A DNA stretch of 64,000 nucleotides from Rhizobium jaguaris (GTDB taxonomy: Bacteria > Pseudomonadota > Alphaproteobacteria > Rhizobiales > Rhizobiaceae), in assembly GCF_003627755.1 (NCBI RefSeq), contig NZ_CP032694.1, positions 487,501-551,500 of the forward strand, in the 5' to 3' direction. The notes under the pieces are model-generated. The model did no database searches, was not told the origin of the DNA, and saw nothing but the letters and a program-made list of their open reading frames with translations. Below are positions 56,183-64,000 of the stretch, one piece after another (the stretch's first letter is position 1; the number at the start of each line of letters is the position of its first letter). The translations under genes and the position numbers were made by a program.

Positions 56183-56392
56183 TCAGTCGACAGCGACCAT
56201 GACATCGGACGCCTTGATGACGGCATAGGCGTCAGCGCCGACCGTCAACCCGAGTTCATCGACCGCCTCGTTAGTGATCGACGAAGTGACGATCGAGCCA
56301 TTGCCGATATCGATGCGGACATGCGCCGTCGTGGCACCCTTGGTGACCTCGACGACTTTGCCCTTGAGACGGTTGCGTGCGCTGATTTTCAT
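56183..56392 (-). CDS. Mop (molbindin) TOBE-domain molybdate-binding protein
   Basis: 69 aa single Mop domain: MKISARNRLKGKVVEVTKGATTAHV, then VTSSITNEAVDELGLTVG and AVIKASDVMVAVD. Such proteins oligomerise and store molybdate or tungstate in the cytosol. Convergent with the TrmO gene. Confidence 0.93.
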   Translation of the reverse strand: MKISARNRLKGKVVEVTKGATTAHVRIDIGNGSIVTSSITNEAVDELGLTVGADAYAVIKASDVMVAVD

Positions 56393-56454
56393 GGATGTTT
56401 CTCCGATATGTCGGCGCGACTATATCGCGGTCGGAAAATCTCGCCACAAAAACC

Positions 56455-57969
56455 TTATTCGCCGCGTGGAAAACGCTGGTTCTCCTCCAATACGTTCAGA
56501 TCCATGTGGTTGCGCATATAGCGCTCGGATGCCTTCTGCAGCGGCTGGTAATCCCAGGGATAATAGGCGCCGTTGCGCAGCGCCGCATAGACCACCCATC
56601 GCCGCGCCTGGCTTTCGCGCACGGCGGCGTCGAAGGCCACGAGATTCCAGCGCTGCCTCGCCTGCGCAGTCAGCCGCGCCAGGATTTCCGCGTATGCGGG
56701 GTCGTCGGCAAGATTGGTAAGCTCCTTGGGATCGGCATCGAGATCGAAGAGGAGAGGCGGGTCCTTGTCGCAGAGCATCAGCTTGTAGCGGCTGTCGCAC
56801 AGGCCGACGAGCGGCGCTTCCGACCCTTCAGCGGCGTATTCCATGGGTACCGGGCCGCGGCTCCCCGTGCCCTGGACGAGGGGAGCCAGGTCCTCTCCAT
56901 CGGTCCATTGTTTCAGTGAGGCGATATCGAGCCCGGCAAGGCCGGCAAGCGTCGGCGTCACGTCCAGCGTCGATACCGGCTGATCGATGCGTCGGGCATT
57001 CCAGCCGGGCGCAGCAATCATCAGCGGCACGCGGGCCGAGCCTTCGAAGAAATTCATCTTGAACCACAGGCCACGTTCGCCAAGCATATCGCCATGGTCG
57101 GAGACGAAAAGCACAATGGTGTTGTCGGCCATGCGGCCACGCTCCAGGGCATCGAGAATTTCGCCGATCTTTTCATCGACATAGGAAATATTGGCGAAAT
57201 AGCCACGCCGCGCCCGGCGCACCTGTTCGGGCGTGATGTCGAAGGCGGCATGATCGCTCGCCTTCATTAGGCGCTGCGAATGCGGGTCCTGTCTTTCGAA
57301 GGGGACTTCCGCGACGTCCGGGTCGAGCGCCGGGCAATCCTCGTAGAGATCCCAGAAGCGGCGGCGGGCGACGTAGGGGTCGTGCGGATGGGTGAAGCTG
57401 ACGGTCAGGCACCACGGCCGTTCATCATGGCCCCGCGATAGGTCGAGCAGCTTGCGGGTCGCGTGATAGGCGACCTCGTCGTCATACTCCATCTGGTTGG
57501 TGATCTCGGCGATACCGGCGCCGGTCACCGAGCCGAGATTATGATACCACCAGTCGATGCGCTCGCCCGGCTTTGTATAGTCCGGCGTCCAGCCGAAATC
57601 GGCGGGGTAGATATCGGTGGTCAGCCGCTCCTCGAACCCATGCATCTGGTCCGGCCCGACGAAATGCATCTTGCCGGAGAGCGCCGTCTGGTACCCTGCC
57701 GCCCGCAGATGATGCGCAAAGGTTGGGATATCGGAGGCAAATTCCGCGGCATTGTCATAGACGCGGGTGCGGCTCGGCAACTGCCCGGACATGAAGGAGG
57801 CCCGCGCCGGTGCGCAGAGCGGGCTCGCCGTATAGCTGTTGGCGAAGCGTACGGAGCGTTTCGCCAGTGCCTTCAGCACGGGTGCGTGCAGAAAATCGGC
57901 TGGGCCGTCGGGAAACAATGTCCCGTTCAACTGATCGACCATGAGAATAAGGATATTCGGGCGCGCCAT
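56455..57969 (-). CDS. betC: Choline-sulfatase
   Basis: 504 aa from MARPNILILMVDQ at 57969. Sulfatase with the formylglycine motif CAPAR at 52-56 (Cys52 converted to formylglycine), Asp12 in the metal site and LSGKMHFVG (Lys/His of the active site). Hydrolyses choline-O-sulfate to choline for glycine betaine synthesis. Located 19 bp after choX on the same strand. Confidence 0.95.
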   Translation of the reverse strand: MARPNILILMVDQLNGTLFPDGPADFLHAPVLKALAKRSVRFANSYTASPLCAPARASFMSGQLPSRTRVYDNAAEFASDIPTFAHHLRAAGYQTALSGKMHFVGPDQMHGFEERLTTDIYPADFGWTPDYTKPGERIDWWYHNLGSVTGAGIAEITNQMEYDDEVAYHATRKLLDLSRGHDERPWCLTVSFTHPHDPYVARRRFWDLYEDCPALDPDVAEVPFERQDPHSQRLMKASDHAAFDITPEQVRRARRGYFANISYVDEKIGEILDALERGRMADNTIVLFVSDHGDMLGERGLWFKMNFFEGSARVPLMIAAPGWNARRIDQPVSTLDVTPTLAGLAGLDIASLKQWTDGEDLAPLVQGTGSRGPVPMEYAAEGSEAPLVGLCDSRYKLMLCDKDPPLLFDLDADPKELTNLADDPAYAEILARLTAQARQRWNLVAFDAAVRESQARRWVVYAALRNGAYYPWDYQPLQKASERYMRNHMDLNVLEENQRFPRGE

Positions 57970-57988
57970 GTTGGATGTCCTCGATGGA

Positions 57989-58936
57989 TTAAAGACCGAC
58001 CGCGGCCTTGACGGCATCGATGCCCGGCTTGCCGTCGATCGTCGTCACGCCGGCGAGCCAGGGTGTCAAGGCTTCCGGATGTGCCTTCAGCCAAGCAGTG
58101 GCCGCCGTCTTCGCATCCTCGCCGCCGAGAATCGAGCCCATCAGCGAGTTCTCCATGCCGATGTTGAAGGTCAGGTTGTGAAACAGTTTCGCGGCGTTCG
58201 GGCAGGCGGCCGACCAGCCGGTGCGCGCCAGCGTGTAGACTTCCGCGCCGCCGTAATCCGGGCCAAAATAGGCGTCGCCGCCGGCGAGATAGGCAATCTG
58301 AAAGCGCTCGTTCATCGGATGCGGCGCCCAGGCGAGGAAGACGATCGCCTGCTTGCCTTTGCCGGCGCGCTCGACCTGTGACAGCATCGCCTGCTCGCTC
58401 GATTCCACCAGCTCCCATCCCTTCAGGCCGAAATCGTTCGCATCGATCATCTTCTGGATATTGCCATTGGCCGGCGCGCCGGGTTCGATGCCGTAGATCT
58501 TGTGATCGAAATCATCGGCATGCTTCTGCAGGTCGGCGAAGTCCTTGACGCCCTTGTCGGCAACATAGGCCGGCACGGCGAGGGTGAATTTCGCGCCCTG
58601 AAGGTTGCGGTTCAGCACTTCGATGGCTTTGGCCTTGTTGAGGTCGTCGACGAAGGCTTTCTGCGCCGGCATCCAGTTGCCGAGGAAGACGTCGATTTCG
58701 CCTGTTTTCATCGATTGATAGCCGATCGGCACCGAGAGCGTCTTGATGTCAGGGTCGTAGCCGAGCGCGGTGAGCAGCACGCCCGTCACGCCATTGGTCG
58801 AGGTGATGTCGGTCCAGCCCGGATCGGACAGATGAATGGTGCGGCAGGAATCACCATCCGCTTTTGCAGCGCCGGCGAAGGATAATGCGGAAAGGAGCGC
58901 GCCGACGGCAAGTCGGCCCATGACAGAAATTCGCAT
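57989..58936 (-). CDS. choX: Choline ABC transporter substrate-binding protein
   Basis: 315 aa. Signal peptide ending AKA, then the ProX/ChoX fold: SDPGWTDITSTNGVTGVLL, DVFLGNWMPAQ and IVFLAWAPHPMNERF, whose Trp and Tyr residues build the aromatic box for the choline trimethylammonium. The partner choW and choV genes are not in this locus. With betC and the LysR gene it forms a choline-sulfate utilisation unit. Confidence 0.93.
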   Translation of the reverse strand: MRISVMGRLAVGALLSALSFAGAAKADGDSCRTIHLSDPGWTDITSTNGVTGVLLTALGYDPDIKTLSVPIGYQSMKTGEIDVFLGNWMPAQKAFVDDLNKAKAIEVLNRNLQGAKFTLAVPAYVADKGVKDFADLQKHADDFDHKIYGIEPGAPANGNIQKMIDANDFGLKGWELVESSEQAMLSQVERAGKGKQAIVFLAWAPHPMNERFQIAYLAGGDAYFGPDYGGAEVYTLARTGWSAACPNAAKLFHNLTFNIGMENSLMGSILGGEDAKTAATAWLKAHPEALTPWLAGVTTIDGKPGIDAVKAAVGL

Positions 58937-59035
58937 AATGACAGTTCCCTCTTAATATTTGCTGTTTTTATTGAACATCAGTAGCATTCAGCCTGTGAAG
59001 CAGGCTTTTTTCAATGGAGGCCAAAAGGAAATTCT

Positions 59036-59938
59036 ATGGCTGAGCGGTCTGTCGACCTCGGATGGCTGCGAATATTTGTCGAGGTGGGCCGCTCGGGCAG
59101 CCTGTCGTCCGCGGCGGCGAGCCTCGGGCTGACCCAGCCGGCGGTCAGCTATCAGATCCGCCGGATCGAGGAGCAGGTGGGCGTCGCCCTTTTTTACCGC
59201 CAGCATCGCGGTGTCGAGCTATCCCCGGAAGGCCGCCGGCTGTTCGAGATCATGGAGAAGACGGTCGGCGGCGTCGATTCCTTGGTGCGCAGCTTCCGTG
59301 CCGAGGCGGAACGTCCGGCGGTGCGGCTCAGGACCGACTATGCCTTTTCGGCGCTCTGGCTGATCCCGCGCATGCACCGCTTTCGCCTGCTTCATCCGGA
59401 ATTGGATATCCAGATCGTCGCCACGCAGCGACAGGACCGCGGCCATTCGGAACGCGGTGATGTCGCCGTCGTCTTCGGCGCCAGAGAGGAGTTCGGGCCG
59501 GAAGCGGCGCTGCTATTGCCTGAGAAAGTGGCACCGATCTGCGCGCAAGGCTTCGTCGACAAATATGGTCCTTTCAGCGATCCAAGCCGCTTTGCGCGGG
59601 CGACGCTCGTGCATCTGGATTCGGAAACGCCGTCCCCCTGGTTCGATTGGAAGAGCTATTTCGCTGAGTTTGGCATCAGCCGGGACACCTATGCCGGCCA
59701 TGGCGATCTGCGGTTCAACACCTATTCGCTGGTCGTTCAGGCGGCGATCGGGGAGCAGGGGCTGGCGCTCGGCTGGATGGGGCTGGTGGATTCGCTGCTT
59801 GCCGGGCGCATGCTGGTGACCGCCGGCCCGGTGCTGAGTGCGCCGAACCGCGGTTACTGGCTTCTGCCGCCGAAGTCGCAGAGCGTGCATGCCGAATGGC
59901 TGACGGAATGGCTGGTGAAAGAAGCGGCGGCGATGTAG
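59036..59938 (+). CDS. LysR family regulator of choline-sulfate utilisation
   Basis: 300 aa. N-terminal winged helix (DLGWLRIFVEVGRSGSLSSA, GLTQPAVSYQIRRIEEQVG) and a LysR substrate-binding domain. It is divergent from choX with a 99 bp promoter region, the usual place for the choline-sulfate LysR activator, so it probably controls choX-betC. Confidence 0.92.
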   Translation: MAERSVDLGWLRIFVEVGRSGSLSSAAASLGLTQPAVSYQIRRIEEQVGVALFYRQHRGVELSPEGRRLFEIMEKTVGGVDSLVRSFRAEAERPAVRLRTDYAFSALWLIPRMHRFRLLHPELDIQIVATQRQDRGHSERGDVAVVFGAREEFGPEAALLLPEKVAPICAQGFVDKYGPFSDPSRFARATLVHLDSETPSPWFDWKSYFAEFGISRDTYAGHGDLRFNTYSLVVQAAIGEQGLALGWMGLVDSLLAGRMLVTAGPVLSAPNRGYWLLPPKSQSVHAEWLTEWLVKEAAAM

Positions 59939-59948
59939 CCGGTATTCG

Positions 59949-61325
59949 TCACTCCGCCCTCAAGTCGGTCAGGAAGTTCTCGCACCAGCGCGAAACATCG
60001 TTTTCCAGCAGATGGTCCATCATGCCGCGCCAGCGCTCGCGCCGTTCTTCCAGCGGCATATTGATCCCGCGCGCCAGCGCGTTTGCCGTGCCGTCGACGT
60101 CGTAGGGATTGACCAGCAACGCACCTTTCAGTTCCCGTGCCGCACCGGCGAAACGCGAGAGCACCAGCACGCCGGGATCGTCCGGGTCCTGCGCCGCTAC
60201 GTATTCCTTGGCGACGAGGTTCATGCCGTCGCGTAGCGGCGTTACCAGACCGACTTTCGCCAGCCGGTAGAGTCCAGCCAGCACCGGGCGGCTTATCGAG
60301 CGGTTGATATAGCGGATCGGCACCCAATCGACCGTGCCGATCGCGCCGTTGACCCGGCCCGCCTGCTCGGCGACGGCATGTTGCATCGCCTCGTATTCCG
60401 GCACCTCCGAGCGCGATTTTGGCGTGATCTGCAGATAGGTGACGCGGCGCTGATGGGCCGGATTGTTGGTGATGAAGCGTTCGAACGCATCGATGCGTTG
60501 CGTGATCCCCTTGGAATAATCGAGCCGGTCGACGCCGATGATCAGGTCGCGGCCCTCGACGCTCTGCCGCGCCTTGCGCACCATGCTGTGGGCCGCGGCC
60601 TTGCGGGCAAACTCGGCAAAGGCCGCGGTCTCGATGCCGATCGAGTAGGCGCCGCCGCGGAAGTTGTGGCCGTGCGCGCTGAAATGGCCGGGACTGTTCT
60701 CGACGCCCATGCCCTCGCGCTTCAGGCAACCCGCGAAATTTTCGAGATCGTATTTGGTCTGGAAACCGAGCAGATCATAGGAAGAGAGGCCGCGCATGAT
60801 CTCTTCATGCACCGGCATGGTGAAGAGGACGTCGGCCGGCGGCCAGGGAATATGCAGGAAGAAACCGATGCGGTTCTTCAGACCCATTTGCCTGAGCTCC
60901 GCCGCCAGCGGAATGAGATGATAGTCGTGCACCCAGATGATGTCGTCGGGCTCGACCAGCGGCGCCAGCCGGTGGGCGAAGAAGCGATTGACGCGGAAAT
61001 AGCTGGCCATCTCCTTGCGGCCATACTCGGCTAGGTCCAGCCGGTAATGGCAGATCGGCCAAAGCACGCGGTTGGCGAAGCCCTGGTAATATTCTTCGAC
61101 GTCGGTCTGGGTGAGATCGGTCAGTGCGTAGGTGATGTTGCCGTCTTCGGTCAACACCAGCGGTTCGGGCTCGATGTCACCGCTCGATTTGCCGGACCAG
61201 CCCATCCAGACGCCGCCACGCTCTGCAAGGGCAGCCTGCAACGCCACGGCAAGCCCGCCCGCCGCCGCCGCCCCTTGGTTATCGGGGACGGAAACACGGT
61301 TGGAAACAATGATGAGACGACTCAC
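59949..61325 (-). CDS. otsA: Alpha,alpha-trehalose-phosphate synthase (UDP-forming)
   Basis: 458 aa starting at GTG 61325 ([18 protein letters not shown]), with AAGGAGC 7 nt upstream; the frame continues upstream to 61655 without meaning. GT20 fold with [37 protein letters not shown] and [16 protein letters not shown]. Makes trehalose-6-phosphate, which OtsB dephosphorylates; an osmotic and drought protectant in rhizobia. Confidence 0.95.
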   Translation of the reverse strand: MSRLIIVSNRVSVPDNQGAAAAGGLAVALQAALAERGGVWMGWSGKSSGDIEPEPLVLTEDGNITYALTDLTQTDVEEYYQGFANRVLWPICHYRLDLAEYGRKEMASYFRVNRFFAHRLAPLVEPDDIIWVHDYHLIPLAAELRQMGLKNRIGFFLHIPWPPADVLFTMPVHEEIMRGLSSYDLLGFQTKYDLENFAGCLKREGMGVENSPGHFSAHGHNFRGGAYSIGIETAAFAEFARKAAAHSMVRKARQSVEGRDLIIGVDRLDYSKGITQRIDAFERFITNNPAHQRRVTYLQITPKSRSEVPEYEAMQHAVAEQAGRVNGAIGTVDWVPIRYINRSISRPVLAGLYRLAKVGLVTPLRDGMNLVAKEYVAAQDPDDPGVLVLSRFAGAARELKGALLVNPYDVDGTANALARGINMPLEERRERWRGMMDHLLENDVSRWCENFLTDLRAE

Positions 61326-61378
61326 GGAATGCTCCTTTCGAGAGGGCCGCGGCGGTGGGCCGAAATGACCAAAAATGA

Positions 61379-62173
61379 TTATTTGGCGAGCGCTGCGAGT
61401 ATCTCTCTTAAACGCGCGGGCGAGGGAATGGATGCACGCGCCAGCGTCTTGCCGCTGGGCGTGCCGATGCGCACGGATTGACCGCCGAGGCGGTTCGCGA
61501 CGGCGAACATGGTCTCGTCGGTGACGTCGTCGCCGATCGCTAGCGGCCGACGTCCGGCGAACGGCGCCTCGCTGAGAAAGGCTTCGACGGCATGACCCTT
61601 GCTGGCATGCGCCGGGCAGATTTCCACCACGAGCTTGCCATGCTGCAGGATCCAATCCGGACCGGCCTCTTGCAGATACCGCTGCATCGCTTCGGCAACG
61701 TCGGCTTCGCGCTCCGGTGCCAGCCGGTAGTGAACCGCGACCGCGGCTCCCTTGTCTTCGACGAGAACGCCGGGCCAGGCTTTGGCCTCCTCAGCGATCA
61801 CTCGCTTCATCTCCTGGAAGGCGGGCGGGATCAGCGCGCGCCGCAATCGCCCCGCCGCATCGCGTCGTTCGGCACCGTGCAGGCCGGCGACCGGGAAGTG
61901 GAACGGAGCAAACAGAGGGTCGACAAAGGCAACCGCCCGGCCGGTCACCAGCGCCAGCGCGCCACCGAGCTGGCGAGAGAGCGCCTGAAGCGCGAAGGGC
62001 AGGGACGGAGGCACCGCAATTGCCTCCGGTGTCTCGGCGAGATCGAGCAGCGTCCCGTCGATATCGAGGAACAGTGCCCATTCCTGAGGATACAATGAGA
62101 GTGCGGTGAGCGCCGGCTCATTCGGCGGCGCTGGTTCGGCTTCACCCTGTTCGGGCTGTTCCTTGTAAGTCAT
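61379..62173 (-). CDS. otsB: Trehalose-6-phosphate phosphatase
   Basis: 264 aa HAD-superfamily enzyme. LFLDIDGTLLDLAETPEAI is motif I with the nucleophile Asp, VAGLHGAERRD is family-specific, and LAIGDDVTDETMF is motif IV. It precedes otsA by 53 bp on the same strand, forming the otsBA operon. Confidence 0.95.
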   Translation of the reverse strand: MTYKEQPEQGEAEPAPPNEPALTALSLYPQEWALFLDIDGTLLDLAETPEAIAVPPSLPFALQALSRQLGGALALVTGRAVAFVDPLFAPFHFPVAGLHGAERRDAAGRLRRALIPPAFQEMKRVIAEEAKAWPGVLVEDKGAAVAVHYRLAPEREADVAEAMQRYLQEAGPDWILQHGKLVVEICPAHASKGHAVEAFLSEAPFAGRRPLAIGDDVTDETMFAVANRLGGQSVRIGTPSGKTLARASIPSPARLREILAALAK

Positions 62174-62287
62174 GGGGGGTAGCTATGGCACGCTTTTCGT
62201 TCGGCAAGAGAAAAACGATCACAACAAAGTTTATTCCGGGCACAACAACCCGAACTATCGCAAAATCAGCAACCGATAGATGCAAAA

Positions 62288-62310
62288 AAGGGCCGCCCGA
62301 AGCGACCCTT
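62288..62310 (-). terminator. Rho-independent terminator of a short minus-strand transcript
   Basis: On the minus strand a 9 bp stem (AAGGGTCGC/GCGGCCCTT, one G-U) with a 5 nt loop, followed by a T-run. It closes a short unit upstream of otsB, ending about 115 bp before the otsB start. Confidence 0.85.
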
Positions 62311-62366
62311 CCATGAGTTTTGGCCCGTAACTGGCCTGAAGCGCAAGACGCCTCCGGAAGGCTTGA

Positions 62367-62441
62367 TCAGAGCGAGGGCTGCCTCGCAACGCTCACAACC
62401 ATTTCCATGCCTGTTACGCGGACCGAAATCTCACTAGACAT
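62367..62441 (-). CDS. Candidate 24-residue small protein or leader peptide, or part of a small RNA
   Basis: Begins MSSEISVRVTGM at the ATG 62441 with a strong ribosome site (AAGGAAGGTG, about 5 nt spacing) and ends at a TGA. About 55 bp later a strong terminator (62288-62310) stops transcription. The unit, roughly 200 nt, could be a small mRNA or an sRNA. No function known. Confidence 0.4.
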   Translation of the reverse strand: MSSEISVRVTGMEMVVSVARQPSL

Positions 62442-62805
62442 TGGATCACCTTCCTTTCGTTACGTTGACGATATGCCTAACGTAACTCAAATTTCGTCGA
62501 ATTCAAGAGCCTATACATGAGGGATGCTTCACTCTTCGTGTCGTATTGAAACGCAAAAGTTCGTTCAACTTTTGCGTGAGTTATGCAGCGAGAGGCCCAA
62601 TAGCCGCTTCAAAGCAGGCATGTTCACAGAAGAATAATGCTGCAACGCCAAAATGTGATCGGACGGCGTGTCAAATATCTGTCACCTTCTCGGCTCAATC
62701 CCTGGCAAATTAAGAGTTTATTACCTATTCCGCACGAACAATCGTCCTTGATTTTGACATTCTCCCGCGGGACAGGAAGCGAGCGGGAATTGGAGCGAAA
62801 GACGC

Positions 62806-63621
62806 ATGTGTCGCTGGGCAGCCTATCGTGGAGACCCCCTCTATCTGGAGGAGCTGGTGTCTTCACCCGCCCACTCCCTGATCGAACAATCGCACTGTGC
62901 CACGCGCGCTAAGACCGCGACCAACGGCGACGGATTCGGCATCGCCTGGTATGGCGACCGGCCGGAGCCGGGCCGCTATCGCGATATCCTCCCGGCCTGG
63001 TCCGATTGCAATCTCAAGAGCCTCGCGCGGCAGATCCGCTCGCCGCTCTTTCTGGCCCACGTCCGCGCCGCGACCGGCGGCGGCACGCGTCGCGACAATT
63101 GCCATCCCTTTGTGCATGAGAACTGGTCCTTCCAGCATAATGGCCAGATCTCCAATTTCGACCGCTTGCGCCGCCCGATGGAATCCATGCTCGATGATCG
63201 GTTGTTTCACGCCCGCGGCGGCACGACCGATTCCGAGCTTCTATTCCTGCTGGCACTGCAGTTCGGTCTTGCGGCCAATCCGGTTGCGGCGATCTCGGAG
63301 ACCATCAGCTTCGTCGAGGGCCTATCCGCCCATCTGATCGGTTCGGCGCTGGTGCGCTTCACGGCCGCTTTTTCCGATGGAAAGGCGCTGTATGCGGTGC
63401 GCTACGCCACAGACCGTAAGGCGCCTACGCTTTATGCCTCGCCTGTCGGCATCGGCTATTGCCTTGTATCCGAGCCGCTGAACGACGATGTCGATGCCTG
63501 GACGGAAATTCCGGACGGCAGCAGCGTGTTGATCGACGATATGGGCGTCCACATCACGCCCTTCCAGCCGGAAAAGCGCGCATCTGCCGAGCCGCAGACA
63601 TCTGCCGCTATTCCTGCTTGA
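62806..63621 (+). CDS. Class II glutamine amidotransferase (YafJ/EgtC-like)
   Basis: 271 aa Ntn-hydrolase. After Met removal the N-terminal Cys2 (MCRWAAYRG) is the nucleophile; NGDGFGIAWYGD, AHVRAATGG and ENWSFQHNGQISNF form the glutaminase pocket. A synthase partner is not adjacent, so the acceptor is unknown. It overlaps the convergent coaBC end by 14 bp. Confidence 0.9.
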   Translation: MCRWAAYRGDPLYLEELVSSPAHSLIEQSHCATRAKTATNGDGFGIAWYGDRPEPGRYRDILPAWSDCNLKSLARQIRSPLFLAHVRAATGGGTRRDNCHPFVHENWSFQHNGQISNFDRLRRPMESMLDDRLFHARGGTTDSELLFLLALQFGLAANPVAAISETISFVEGLSAHLIGSALVRFTAAFSDGKALYAVRYATDRKAPTLYASPVGIGYCLVSEPLNDDVDAWTEIPDGSSVLIDDMGVHITPFQPEKRASAEPQTSAAIPA

Positions 63622-64000
63622 ATTGTTCGGCGATCAAAGCCGCCAGACGCGCCGCCACTTCATCCTTCTCAAGATCCGGCCATTGTTCCACGCCGTCATG
63701 GCGGATGAGTTTCACGCTGTTGCGCATGCCGCCCATGATGCCGGTTGCCGGCGAGACATCATTGGCGACGATCATGTCCGCGCCCTTGCGATCCAGTTTC
63801 GCCCGGGCATTCGCCTCCACATCCTGCGTTTCGGCGGCAAAACCGATGACGAGCTTCGGCCGCTGCGTGTGGTGGCCGACGGTTTTCAGGATGTCGGGAT
63901 TTTCGGTAAGCGCCAGCGTCGGAATGGATTCGCCCGGATGTTTCTTGATTTTCTGATCGGCGGCGGAGGCCACGCGCCAATCAGCAACAGCCGCGACCAT
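63608..64000 (-). CDS. coaBC: Phosphopantothenoylcysteine decarboxylase/phosphopantothenate-cysteine ligase, C-terminal part
   Basis: The last ~130 residues of CoaBC, running off the right edge: MVAAVADWRVASAADQKIKK, LVIGFAAETQD and DMIVANDVSPATGIMGG are ligase (CoaB) motifs. The Met at the edge is internal; the start lies outside the window. The enzyme makes 4'-phosphopantetheine for coenzyme A. Confidence 0.93.
   Translation of the reverse strand: MVAAVADWRVASAADQKIKKHPGESIPTLALTENPDILKTVGHHTQRPKLVIGFAAETQDVEANARAKLDRKGADMIVANDVSPATGIMGGMRNSVKLIRHDGVEQWPDLEKDEVAARLAALIAEQFKQE

Noticed and set aside
59949..61655. 568-residue version of OtsA
   Set aside because: The first 110 residues overlap otsB in another frame; GTG at 61325 has a ribosome site and begins with the family start.

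Overview
The window looks like the chromosome of a Rhizobium-type alphaproteobacterium (Rhizobiaceae). It is G+C rich, and it carries dnaN, a pmtA-type phospholipid methyltransferase, uppP, pyrF, rsmI-yraN, gshB, comM, cysK, dut, prfC, betC/choX, otsBA and coaBC, in families and gene orders typical of rhizobia.

Layout. 1-4.05 kb: minus-strand iron-related operon (imelysin, di-heme c-type oxidoreductase, imelysin, DUF1513) with an Irr-like box upstream. 4.2-20.1 kb: housekeeping genes (HPP membrane protein, RsmB-type methyltransferase, RlpA-like protein, SDR protein, queG, an FzlA-like GST-fold protein, uppP, NDUFA9-like protein, DUF1330, pyrF, phosphatase-like protein, pmtA, dnaN, then rsmI-yraN-EEP-cupin-gshB). 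41.1-64 kb: comM, an IS110/IS1111 insertion splitting a small gene, cysK, two LysE exporters around an isochorismatase-like hydrolase, an EamA/NIPSNAP/Lrp cluster, GNAT-dut, prfC, an FAD oxidoreductase with an Rrf2 regulator, a metal-chelate binding protein with TrmO and a Mop protein, betC-choX-LysR, otsBA, a class II glutamine amidotransferase and the end of coaBC.

The striking part is 20312-41065, a 20.75 kb segment lying between gshB and comM. It is bounded by 25 bp terminal inverted repeats with one mismatch (beginning GGGGTAAGGAGATAC) and flanked by a perfect 14 bp target duplication (TAATTTCTGCCAAC). The only recombination enzyme inside it not explained by a nested insertion sequence is a solo Cas1 at 25080-26198. 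It keeps the Glu/His/Asp active site and has no Cas2, no CRISPR array and no family B DNA polymerase. Inverted ends, a 14 bp duplication and a lone Cas1 are the hallmarks of a casposon, so I read this as a polymerase-less casposon-like transposon in a Rhizobium. Its largest cargo gene is a NACHT-type STAND NTPase with an N-terminal PD-(D/E)XK-like nuclease domain, a probable anti-phage protein. The other cargo genes are unrecognised small, secreted or membrane-anchored proteins.

The element has been hit by later insertion sequences whose ends can be read exactly. These are an IS3/IS407-type element without target duplication, with a truncated gene on each side; an IS21 element (6 bp duplication TTTGAG) interrupted by a second IS3 element (4 bp duplication CCGG); and an IS66 element (8 bp duplication GCTCTGAA) carrying a UPF0149 passenger gene. 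The IS66 splits a membrane-anchored coiled-coil gene that can be rejoined in frame. No tRNA, rRNA or CRISPR array was seen.
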